Of a stretch of 64,000 bases of DNA, positions 54,045 to 64,000 are shown one piece after another (the first letter of the stretch is position 1; each line of letters starts with the position of its first letter). The notes under the pieces were generated by a model. It saw nothing but the letters and a program-made list of their open reading frames with translations, was not told the DNA's origin and did no database searches. The DNA lies in assembly GCA_031763025.1 (NCBI GenBank), contig JASSKH010000025.1, forward strand, positions 11,878,165 to 11,942,164, in the 5' to 3' direction. Source of the DNA: Macrocystis pyrifera. Its lineage: Eukaryota > Sar > Phaeophyceae > Laminariales > Laminariaceae. Position numbers and translations under genes: made by a program.

Positions 54045-54345
54045 ACCCCACCACAAGCATGATTTCTCTCTACCTTGGGCCTATATCTCTTGCTTCTATT
54101 GGGGTGGGGCTATTTACCTTTGTCCCAATACATATATATGTGTACAGAAAAGATCCATTTGAACAAGTCATCTTAACTCGCCGAAAAAAAACACGTACCC
54201 GGAGGATGTATATATGGCATTCATACAACTAGAACTTCACCTGGTAGGACGCATGGCAAGATCTCTCTGGACCCTCGGGCCTACCATTCTTTTTGCTTCT
54301 ACTAGGGTGGAGATATTTACCTTTTTCCCACATATGTACAGCAGT
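54045..54345. repeat. Diverged ~202 bp tandem pair
   Basis: A block of the form TGCTTCTAnTnGGGTGG followed by ATTTACCTTTnTCCCA occurs near 54090 and 54292. The flanking GGGCCTA and CTCTCT segments match as well. Only two units are seen. Confidence 0.55.
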
Positions 54346-54419
54346 GTGTATCTTACTACCGCAGCAGAGCATCACACCGCTGTCCCCCGGCAGGAAGTAT
54401 CTGTATAATGTCGTTCAAC

Positions 54420-55525
54420 TGTGGAGTACAGCAAGCAGGCCATCATTTGGGTGAAAGCATCCTATCAAAGCTATGTGGAAACTGATGACTACCAGAAGAA
54501 ACGACAACTCTTGAAAATATATGCTATCACATAGCTCGTCTTATGGTGTTCTCGTACCTGGTGCGTTGGCCTTTAACTTGCTTTACCCATTAATCTGCGA
54601 TTATTTCTGGTTGATCTCAGTCTGCACATAATTATTAATAGTATCTCTCTAATGTAAGAACTCAGAACGGACACTGGTTTGTACTGATGAAGTTGGGTCA
54701 AAAGGGCGGTATGTGAAGATAACACACATATTACCGTAGTTACAAACGATATTCGAGAGGTCGCAGTACAGGGATAGTACCACAAGCGTATACACACGAC
54801 CGCTTTACATTTTTAGGCTTACTGCAAAGTATGTTTTCTCTACATCATTCATATGCGAAGTATATTCAGTATATTCAGTATATCGAGCTGCCTCGCACAG
54901 GCGAAGGCTCAGTTTAGTCTTGGCAGATATGCAACATACTTCTGTACACCATGCTGCCGAGGTGAGCGATGAGATAGCTACCGCTGTGAATGAGCTACGA
55001 TACTACTGACTGTACTTCAGAGTTTATATTAAGGCCGAAGATTCGATAGACTTTTCAAACTCGCAAAAAATGTCAATAGTACAGACACACAAAGATTCGA
55101 TTACCTTTCGGGCCTCGATGTATTTACCCCGGATCTGAGTCGTGCTAGTAACATGAAATAGTCTTTATGGTTTTGATCGTGGTTGACATTGGTTCCTTTT
55201 GTATTTGATCCAAAGACTCCCTATGGTCTACAAAAATGCTGTAATTTGCCGCTGCTGTTATTAGCGTGAGTCCTGAAGCTCAAACCTCACCATAGGCGAG
55301 GCTGTGATTTTCGCACTATGTACGAAGTCGTCGGTAACGGGGAATAGATAAGCTAAATTCGTGATGGTTTTTCGTTCGCGCAGACACTCTAGTGATTACT
55401 TTCAGGGGGTTCTGCACGAGACGATCCTATATGTAATTTCAAGCAGAACTATACCTTACTATTATCTGGTAAACTTTCAGCGGTAGTGGCTTGGTAGCGT
55501 ACATTGCAACAGTAAAATATGTTGT
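54420..55525. other. No recognisable feature
   Basis: A/T-rich, with few frames over 60 codons. Nothing identified. Confidence 0.3.
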
Positions 55526-55680
55526 ACATGTCGACGAGGCGTTGGTCTGCGTGCGTGCGTATGTATGCATGTGGACGAAGCAACGCGACGTCAGGGACTA
55601 GCGTTGGCATGCGTGTGTGCGTATTCGTGTGAACGAAGCGTTGGTGTGCGTGCGTGCGCGTGCATGTATGTGGATGAAGC
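55525..55680. repeat. TGCG-rich short tandem repeats
   Basis: Three loose units of GCGTTGGTNTGCGTGCGTGCG followed by TATGCATGTGGACGAAGC-like sequence, with internal TGCG runs. The His/Thr/Arg-rich minus-strand frame across it is a product of the repeat. Confidence 0.7.
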
Positions 55681-55884
55681 GAGTTTGACTTGAAAAATGA
55701 AGTTGCACAAGTGGCATCAACTTTCCCGAAGGTACAATGTTGTTGGTGAACGTGCATATTTGATTTGCATACATTATTTCGACATTGCCATGGGAGTATG
55801 TGTACACGCACAGTTGCAGCCGGTAAACGAGCATCCAATTGAACGAAGAAGCGGCCATGCATGCACAGCAAGCGACATTCCTTT

Positions 55885-55945
55885 GTTTTCGAATGGTTAG
55901 GGTATATGACTTTCATTGATTAGGCCCTGGTTCGATTCTGGCGGG
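55885..55945 (+). repeat. tRNA-like A/B box pair
   Basis: Box A-like TCGAATGGTTAGGGTA (near 55889) and box B-like GGTTCGATTCT (near 55929) lie about 30 bases apart, as in a tRNA. The T-stem does not pair and the acceptor stem is unclear, so this is a SINE head or tRNA relic. Confidence 0.4.
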
Positions 55946-56765
55946 GGAGCTATGTTGCGGGAAGCGTCCTATGCGCATCACGGTTTTGTACACCTGTGAA
56001 TCGTCCTAGTATCGCATGAGACACCGTATTAAAGTATGCATTTCATTCTACGGTCTGACCCGGGTGGGTTCCCGGAGATCATGGCAAATCGGAGGGGTAG
56101 GTCAAACGGGTGACGCGCGAGCGTGCAGATAACGTTCCAGCAATCAGGGCGAGTGTTCCGTGCGTTCAGAGCAAGCGTTCCGTGTCAAGGATTCAAAAGG
56201 TCATCACATGTTCTCAGCTTGGTTCAAGTCCATGCTATCCAGTGATCGACATACCCAGCTCCCCCCGAGTCCCACGCACGTTTAGTCGATCCCGTTTTCG
56301 CAATCGCAATCTTTCCGAAGTACTACAACTCCGGGTCTACAAATAAAACATGGTGAAATGCCCTCTGCTCGCCGTGACAGTACCCAGTACTAAAATCAGA
56401 ACAACTGAACACTGAACGTGTCCGCAACTGATAAGCGTACATACCTCGTAGCAAAATATCTCGAGTCCTTTTGGAACGTTGAACTTGATAGCAGCGACCC
56501 CTGCGGATCTCCCCAATGACAGGGCTCAACGGTTCCTCTGTTCGATGTACACGGCACGCTCACGTTCGAGGCCGTCGGCTCTGTTTCATAGAAGACAACC
56601 TTGTGAGTGCAGGTAAAAAATGGTTGTCGTGTTCGTCGTGATCCAACGTCAACATTAGCGTTGTTTTCCGTGAGCCTCTGCAACGTTCTGTTTGAAACAC
56701 GAACGAGATCCTGTATAATACATGGGGTACTTATACCTCGGGATATCGCATCTGGTACGCTTTGC

Positions 56766-57017
56766 TGCGGCTGCCGCTCCCATTACCCCCGCTAGTTTGC
56801 CGCTACTACTACAACTACACCTACTCCTACTACTGCCACAACTACTGCTACTGCTGCTATTTGTACTTTACAGTAGCATCACCACACTAAGTTTGTACTG
56901 CAGTAGATATTACACGTCGTTTAGAACAAAAATGTGTAGTGCTGCTCCTGCTACCACTAGCACTACTGCAACTACAGTAGTACTTCGACTACTACCACTA
57001 CTATTTCTACCACTCAT
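56766..57017. repeat. Imperfect CTA/CTG triplet repeats
   Basis: Two blocks, about 56766-56876 and 56930-57017, of imperfect CTACTA/CTGCTA triplets. No coding frame through them is recognisable. Confidence 0.8.
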
Positions 57018-57019
57018 TA

Positions 57020-58210
57020 CCCAAATTTCTTGATGGCGTTGTGTAACGTGCAGGAGAGCAAGGAAAGCGTCGTTAGTATTGCGGACGGCGGAATTGTTGA
57101 GACCGCATAGGATATTCGCTACTATCTCGACTCGATCATCGTGTCTAAGATGGCCAAACCGGGACAAGAGCTGGTATGTCAATTCGCTCACCCATCAATG
57201 AGTGGTGTTTCCCGTTTTGTTGAGTACAAGCTGGAGGTAGCGAAGAACAGGACAGGAAGACCCCCATGTATCCCTACCGTCAAGCAACGCTCCTAGAACA
57301 TTTGGATCCATCCGTTTAAATGGCGCGTTAGGCTATCTAACTTAGCATTCTCGGTACATGTGCTATACATAATGCATAGTGTGAACCACAGCATACCCGG
57401 CATGTACGTTCATGGCGGCAGATGTTTCTGCCAAAGTTACGAAACATCACCAGCTCGCAGGGTGTCCGCCTCCCGCAGATGTTCTCTTTTCTGCGCCGCG
57501 TGGATATTGCCGCAGGGCGCATGCCTTAATTGTTGCTATACTCCAATCAAACCTTTGAAGCACGCGCGGTGACCCTTGTCGCTTTAACCGAAACATCCCT
57601 GTTTTGACGTTTAGACAATGGCGTATCGTGGGGAGTCGGAATTTCCTTTGTAGCACCGCTGATCATTTGAGTTTAGACCGCGGGTGCGGCTACGACGTAC
57701 GATTTCCGACTGTTGAATTCCTCATCGCCTACCTACGTCTGTTTGGTGTTTACACTCACGGCTCACGAACAAGATGCCACATTGTGCGAGTACTGTACGC
57801 AGCTTGTTGATACTACTCTGGTGATGCCTTCAAGAAACAAAAACGAATATTTGGTTCAGCATGTGCTGAGCTCTATCGCCCAAATAAGGTTTTTCCTATA
57901 TCCCCGTATCTAGAACACTACCGATCTGTAGATAAACTCCTTCCACAGGTAGAAGGTATTGAGGTGAATCGGATATGTTAGACTCAATATTCGATGCTAA
58001 TAGACAGTCAGAAAAAAACGGCGGAGTCGTACTCCGACAAGAAAAACCTGATCTACAACTGCTGCTTCAGATGGTCACCCATCGTTTACTGCAGTATCCA
58101 AGCCAAGACAGTCGGTTAGCGTAACACACAGGTACTGACTGCTTTTGGTGTGACCGCTCTGTTCGAACACCGGCGGTGAACCCTCGATACCTATGTCATT
58201 TCCTGTGACT
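57020..58210. other. No recognisable feature
   Basis: Short frames only, with no known motif or repeat seen. Confidence 0.3.
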
Positions 58211-58212
58211 GT

Positions 58213-58776
58213 TTGACGGTACAGGATGAACCCGCCAGACAGCCCGTGGAGCTTAGTCCCGCGCTCAAGACCTCTCTAGCGGCGTTTCGCGCCAAACACG
58301 GCCATGCCCGACGATGTTGCCTCCCCCCCCCCCCCCCCGCCCCCGTCCCGTCCATCTCCACTCCCCCTTCAGCTTCATGCATTCCATCCGACAACAGCGG
58401 TGGTAATGACAGCGAGAGCGTAGCATTGGTTTTGACCAGCTACGTTGACACGACGGGCGGACCGGAAGCGCTTCACTCGGCACAATTCCGACATGCTCAC
58501 GCGGAGACGGCCACCAAGAATGCGGAAGACTCCTGCGTGAGCCGCTCTTATTTCAATGCTGACCACGACCTTATCGACGACAGTAGGAGCCCAGCCGCCA
58601 GCCCTGCATTTAGAACCGTCTCAACCCCTGCACTCGCTTCAGTCCCATTCCCAGCCCCGGCGCGGAGCCAACCTACGTCACCCCAAGAACCCCAGATAGC
58701 CCTGACCCTCCCCCCGCCGCTGTCCCAGCTCCACGCCCACCTTCCACTCCGGGAGCTCCAACAGCTCCAACAGTAA
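58213..58776 (+). CDS. Possible Ser/Pro-rich hypothetical protein
   Basis: A 187-codon frame beginning MTVQDEPARQPVELSP, with a short Leu/Ala-rich N-terminus (SPALKTSLAAFRAKHG), a poly-Pro run encoded by an 18-base C tract, then low-complexity Ser/Pro/Ala sequence and a Gln/Leu-rich end. The C tract is prone to sequencing and replication slippage. Other frames continue with Ser/Gln-rich sequence to about 58.93 kb, and a minus-strand frame (59187-58678) also looks plausible. No domain is recognised and the function is unknown. Confidence 0.22.
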   Translation: MTVQDEPARQPVELSPALKTSLAAFRAKHGHARRCCLPPPPPAPVPSISTPPSASCIPSDNSGGNDSESVALVLTSYVDTTGGPEALHSAQFRHAHAETATKNAEDSCVSRSYFNADHDLIDDSRSPAASPAFRTVSTPALASVPFPAPARSQPTSPQEPQIALTLPPPLSQLHAHLPLRELQQLQQ

Positions 58777-59249
58777 CAGCCAGTCACGGCCACAGCCGCA
58801 ACCACAGCCTAAATACGTCCTCCACCCACACTCCCACTCTCGGCAGCCCCGGACGTCACCAGTGGGAGTCGGATCACGATCAGTCCGGATCTGGAAGCAA
58901 CAGCCACGCCCGAAGCTCGCCCTGTAAGTGGGAGAGGTGTTGAACCCGCCAGATTTTTCCGGGAGCGTCAAATCGATCCTGTGGCCCGCCGGAGCAAGGT
59001 TCATCATGTTCCGCAAGGTGCTGGAAGGAGCTTCCTCAGAAATCACGAATTCCAAAGGAAGCGCACGGACTGTCTCGACCGTCATGGTGGCCCCGGATGC
59101 TGGCAGCCTCAAGCGTGTCTTCCTAGACAGAATGGCACTGAGGAAGGGAAAGCCGGAGGAAAGCGTCCCCACCAGCGGGAAGGACAAGTGGGTCGCTGGG
59201 GGGTGGCTTCCGAAGCGGTGACAACACCCTCAAGATGTTGAGAGGGCCA

Positions 59250-62200
59250 GGGGGCGCCTTGGTGAGGTTGAGATGACACTCGATGACAGGGCAGGCGCGG
59301 TGAGTCTTGATTGGTTGTTGTTTTGAGATGAAGGATCGAATCCAAATCTGCAAATATGCTAAAGTATTGCCCCCCCCGTAGCTTTTGAATGACCGTAGCG
59401 TATCCTGGTCTCGTTCGGGCTCTAAAGATGCGACGTAGAGCTGTGCTTTGTGCCGGTGGTTGGTTTTCTCGGTTGACGTGCAGGTTGTTGCCCCCGAAGA
59501 TACCTAAATGGTGAATCATTCTGGCGAACCCCCAACCTTATCGGGCATTGTACGACTCCGACAGGGAAGTCCTTCTTACCTTCTATCCAACTCCGCTGCT
59601 TCTACGGTTTCCATGCCTTCAACGCAGGACGTTTATCTTGAGGGCACGAAGATGGTAGAGCGATCTGGCCCCAACAAGCAGGAATGGGTCAACTAATTTC
59701 CTTGGAGGCGGCGCAAGAGCAAGAATTATGAGCTTTACGTGACTGAGGATGGATTCATTCGAGGTTAAAATGGGCAAAAGGAGGATATGGGGTGTCGCAG
59801 CGGACATGATTAAGTGATGCCTTTGTTTGCGATACCAACAGGATCAGCACGTTTGTATTGATGTGTATGGTTTGGTGCGCGAGTATGGTAGACTGGGGGG
59901 GGGGGGGGGGCGTCTGACCAACCTACAAATGCTGTGTCGCGTAAGATTAAGTCCGAGGGCTCGAATGGAATTATATTCATGTTTTGCGTGTTGAGCGTTG
60001 TCGCTAGTGGTTTCGTGCATGACCTCTACGGCCTCACCGTAAATACAATGTGAGCACGCAACTTTATCGTGTGGAATATTGTATTCTGCCCTTTTATCCG
60101 CTGGCATCGCCGCCGATATGACGAATGAGATGATGGTCTCACAGCCTGTTCTGCGTTGTCCACCGATAGTAGCCCTGCGCTGCTCTCGTTGAAAACAGTG
60201 GGACAATCGTTACACATGCCTCTCGGATACGCCGCGGTTAGCATCCAAGTACGTTATGCAGAAGGTGCGGCACATCGCTGCGGTATACCTGGGGGCTAGC
60301 CGAGGGCTGACACAGCAAATTTGCGTCGGTGAAAAGCTATTGACTTCTTTTCAACCAATCTGGTTCGTGTATTGCAATTCAACTACCCTAGCCCATCTTG
60401 ACACCGCGGGCTGGCTACTATCAATAGGGCTCTTCGGATGTTACCGGCGGCGTTCATAGCGAAGAATCTACCGAAATGTGGTTGACGGAGAAATCCTCAA
60501 GTCAGGTCTATCGTCTGCGGTCGCCTCGTCGGCCGATGCGACAAGAAGAAAAATCATTGATCAACCGGTAGCTATTTTGGTGAGCGTCCCTCAGAGCCGG
60601 AATGCAAATACGACAGCCCGCGCAGGGGTGATTCAGTGCAGGGAAAGGCAAGTTGCCCCGTATTCTCTCACGGACGCCCCCTGCTCACCCCCCCCTCAAT
60701 ACGCCAGATAAATACAGTACAAAGTGTCTACGCGGGTTAAGCAGCAAAGAGTTATATTTACCCGTGAAGGGCTGCACTCCGTGTGTGGGGATGTATTATT
60801 TACATTTTAGAGTGAGGTTGAGATATGTCTGCACAGTGCAATACCAGAAGGGTTAAATGCCCCCCCATGTTCCAATGCAGTCGTCCACGGTACCACACTT
60901 CCCCGCCAACGGCTGTACGATAACAGGACTAATCTCCAGGTCTTGGCTGGGCGAGCGCCGGTGTTGATCGGAAACCGATTGGAGGCGTTGGTCCTGGCCT
61001 ACCGTCAGCTTCTCCATCTCGAAGAAAAGTCGGGCTATTTCCTTATCAGCCTCGTACCTATTTCAAATCGTATCTAGAAAACGTCACCGCGGTTGAAATA
61101 TTGTCGTCGTATATTCAAGAAGCCAACGGCCTGGAATGCCAGCTACCAAAACGGGACGACTATAATGGTCCTAAATGGTTCCAAGTGTTTGGAGTTATTT
61201 CGCCTGGCGGCTCCCAGCCACGTTGGGTCCGGAATATCACACCTTTTCCGGGGTGGTTGGCTCGTGGATGAACTTGTACTTAGCAGCAGAAGTACCTAGT
61301 CGTAAATATCGCTCGGTGGTGGTGAATTAAACTAACACTGAGGGACGGCGTGAAGTTATTTTGCCACATAATGCCCTTGTATATCACAGTTGATCAGATG
61401 CGGTGTGGTCTAACAAGTGGCCAAAGTGTTTGTGCACCTAACGTCGGTTATGGTTCCAACTAGCAAGTCGAAACGTAAACGCCTCCACCAATGTTCGAAC
61501 TAGAAATAACTCCTTCGTCCCACTTCTCTTTTATGACATCACCTCGTTCGGAACAAACGCCTTAAAACTGAACGTTCCCCCTGGTCGTACTGTATAGCTT
61601 TGACGCAGAAAAACGGATGTGCGCATTCTGTTCTCAAGGCTAATGACATAAACCACTTTCTCCTTTGTATGATGCAGCCTTTGCCCATCGCACCCTTCGC
61701 AACGATGCCGCCACCTATGTTATCCTTTTATGAGTGTCTGTATAATATAGAACAGACAAACTAAAGGACCCCCATACGTTATCACTCGATGTATCCGAGG
61801 TTTTGCATATTTTTGTCCATTCGCCCCGGGCATATGAGCGCGGCTTGCGAAGCGTCGAGGAACTTGGTGGTCACGATTAAGATATACCCGGGGCATTCAT
61901 CACCCCGTCGAGGACATTCAGAAAGCTCTGAAAAATATTAGTGTGGGATACGGGCATGCCGCTATCAACGCGCTGGTGGCAGACGCGCGGTTCGGTCCAG
62001 TTTGCACCGTACATTGTTCATTAGGATACTCACTTGAGGAGCTATTACTCCTCGCACCCAACAACCGATGTTGGGAAGCTTTGCAAGCTATACTTGACAC
62101 GAGATCTCATAGGTCCTAGAGGTATCTGAAATGAACTATATTGTATCGCACGTACACCTCGCCTTAAAACCGGTATTGCACGTAGACTCTCGGTGAGAAG

Positions 62201-62330
62201 CCCCGCAAGTCCTGAATACTCTGAATACAAACATGCAACCACTACCCACGGCTCGGCAGGAATGCACGTTGTACGTGTACGTGTGTAAGACACGTATATG
62301 GGCTTGGACGACAAGGTACGTGGGGGGTTC
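59250..62330. other. No recognisable feature
   Basis: No frame over about 140 codons and no known motif. A G tract lies near 59886. I see nothing else to annotate. Confidence 0.3.
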
Positions 62331-62334
62331 ACCT

Positions 62335-62960
62335 CATTGTTTGGTAAATGGGTGGAAGCTTCCACTCGACTTCCAAAACTTCCATTTGGAAGTAAAGAAC
62401 TTTCAAAACTTCCATTTTGACTTCCAAATGGAAGTTATGGAAGTGAAAATGGAAGTTTTGGAAGTCAAAATGGAACTTGTGGAAGTCAAAATGGAAGTCG
62501 GGTGGAAGCTTCCAAACGGAAGTATCTAACTTCCAAAGGGAAGTTGTGGAAGTGCAAATGGAAGTTTTGGAAGTCAAAAGAGGAAAGTTTCGAACTGCTG
62601 GCGGAGCTTCCATTTTGACTTCCAAAACTTCCAGTTGGACTTTCACAACTTCCGTTTGGAAGTTATTGGAAGTCAGAAACTTCCATTAGCAAGTCGAAAA
62701 CTTCCATTTGGAAGTCGAACACTTCCATTTGGAAGTCGAAAACTTCCATTTCGAAGTCGAAAACTTCCGTTTGGAAGTCGAAACATCCATTTGCAAACTT
62801 AAAACTTCTCTTTGGGGAAGAAAAACCAATCCGTTTGGAAGTCAAAATAGAGGTTTTGGAAGTTGAATGTAGAATGGAATTCGCGTGGTAAGCTCATACC
62901 TGACTTCCAATACTTCTATTTTGACTTCCAAACTTCCATTTTCACTTCCAAAATGAAGTC
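62335..62960. repeat. GGAAGT minisatellite, dense block
   Basis: Near-continuous units such as GGAAGTTTTGGAAGTCAAAAT (about 21 bp) occur in both orientations. The block opens in CTTCC orientation (62360-62420), switches to GGAAG orientation (62430-62590) and back. Stretches of Met-Glu-Val-Leu-Glu-Val-Lys in translation come from the 21 bp period. The inverted blocks could form long hairpins. Confidence 0.88.
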
Positions 62961-63039
62961 ATTAGGCCAAAGACCCACATGCATATGGACCCCGGGGAGT
63001 GGATAGAAGCGTCTGCAGACGTAGGTGTGAGTTTTCCAT

Positions 63040-64000
63040 GGTGATACAAGGCAAACGTATTTCTTGGGAGTTTAATGGAAGTGGATGAAAGCACGTGGAA
63101 GTACGTGAAAGAATGCTGAATTTATTCTTGCATATGATAGTGTATGGAAGCTTCGGCAAACGCTGATATGAATTTCCGTGTCAGTAGGGGTTACATGTAA
63201 CTTTGGAAGTTGGATAATTGGAAGTGGGATTAGGTGGAAGGTAAGCTTGAATACAGGAGTGAATGGAAGCGTCTGTGGACGTGCGTGGAAGTTTCCATTG
63301 AAGTGGAAGTTAAATGGAAGATGAATAAGCAAGTAAGCTGTAGCCATTGGAAGTTTAATGGAAGTGCGTGGGAAGTACGTACAAATAGGTGGAAGTCGCG
63401 CTTGAATATGGGGGGAGTGGTCAGAAGATTCTGCGTACTCAGATGCGAGTTTCGTTGAAATTAAATGTAAAAAGGAAGTTTTGAAAGCCAAACGAAAGTT
63501 ATGGAAGTTGAATGGAAGCGGATGCGAGTAGATGGAAGTAAGTGGAAGTTACGATGAGGATGGAAGTGGACAGAAGATTCTGCGGACGCCGATGGAAGTT
63601 TCCTCGAAGGTAGAAGTCAAGCGGAACTTCTAGACGTGAAGTGGAAGTGGGTGACGGTAGGTGAAAGTATATCATGGTGTATGCAAGCTTAGTGGAAGCT
63701 GGACGAAGCTTCTACCGGGCATGGCAGTGGAAGCTTCCACTTTGCTTCCACTGGCTTCCGCTGTGGAAACGTACACTGGCTTGCACTAGCTTGGACTAAA
63801 TGGAAGTTTCCACTGGACTTCCAAAACTTCCCATTTGGAAGTAAAAAACTTCCAAAACTTCCATAACTTCCATTTTGACTTTCACAACTTCCATTTGGAA
63901 GTCAAAAACTTCCATTTAAAATTTCGCAACTTCCTTTTGGAAGTAAAAAACTTCCATTTTGACTTTCACAACTTCCATTGGAAGTCAAAATGGAAGTCTT
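63040..64000. repeat. GGAAGT minisatellite, dispersed then dense, to the window edge
   Basis: GGAAGT or TGGAAG occurs every 15-40 bases from about 63070 to 63720. A TGGAAGCTTCCAC palindrome then occurs near 63730, and a dense two-orientation block runs off the end of the window. The dispersed part includes repeated GTGGAAG/GAAGATTCTGCGGAC-like units at a longer, irregular period. Confidence 0.8.

Noticed and set aside
56110-56346. 78-codon plus frame ending in RSRFRNRNLSEVLQLRVYK
   Set aside because: Short, no known family and no supporting context.

Overview
The window is a eukaryotic, transposon-saturated stretch with no confidently recognisable complete host gene. The evidence is two Ty3/gypsy LTR retrotransposons with chromodomains, hAT and PIF/Harbinger-type DNA transposons with exact target-site duplications (TSDs), tyrosine-recombinase (YR) elements, tRNA-derived repeats and several satellite arrays. 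There are no bacterial-style operons, rRNA genes or CRISPR arrays. Mixed GC and this set of elements would suit an alga, an oomycete or another protist with a repeat-rich genome, but the sequence does not settle the organism.

Layout. 1-3.0 kb holds diverged copies of a ~340 bp repeat with a tRNA-like module at each end, facing inward, plus an unrelated direct duplication. 3.0-6.5 kb is featureless to my eye. 6.48-8.07 kb is a hAT transposon remnant: a C-terminal hAT dimerisation domain between two GGTACCGG-rich minisatellites. 9.03-14.29 kb (minus strand) and 14.53-23.83 kb (plus strand) are two head-to-head YR elements. Each has the split-direct-repeat order A1 - interior - B1.A2 - gap - B2, as in the Ngaro/PAT branch of DIRS-like elements, and each carries a large tandem array in its interior. 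I see no reverse transcriptase in either. The array in the second is a higher-order satellite.

23.85-25.21 kb is a long-inverted-repeat PIF/Harbinger-like element split by an 844 bp hAT MITE with perfect 15 bp ends and an 8 bp TSD. From 25,964 to 43,862 a hAT-type pair of termini with an exact 8 bp TSD (GAAAAAAC) encloses a nest: a ~1 kb tandem duplication, a very young gypsy element (26,414-32,174, LTRs identical as read) and a second gypsy element (34,545-43,286, LTRs about 98% identical).

43.9-64 kb is mostly anonymous sequence with local duplications and satellites: ~135 bp units near 47 kb, a 417 bp duplication at 47.5-48.3 kb, four ~350 bp units at 51.6-53 kb, and a GGAAGT minisatellite that runs off the right edge. 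The only possible non-selfish gene is a methyltransferase-like fragment at 48.3-48.75 kb on the minus strand. A Ser/Pro-rich frame at 58.2-58.8 kb is of unknown reality.

The observations most worth pursuing are the pair of split-direct-repeat YR elements, the tRNA-bracketed repeats, the 18 kb hAT-bounded nest with its recoverable order of events, the recurring presence of subterminal minisatellites in hAT-type elements, and a strand-biased GACA enrichment inside the second gypsy element.
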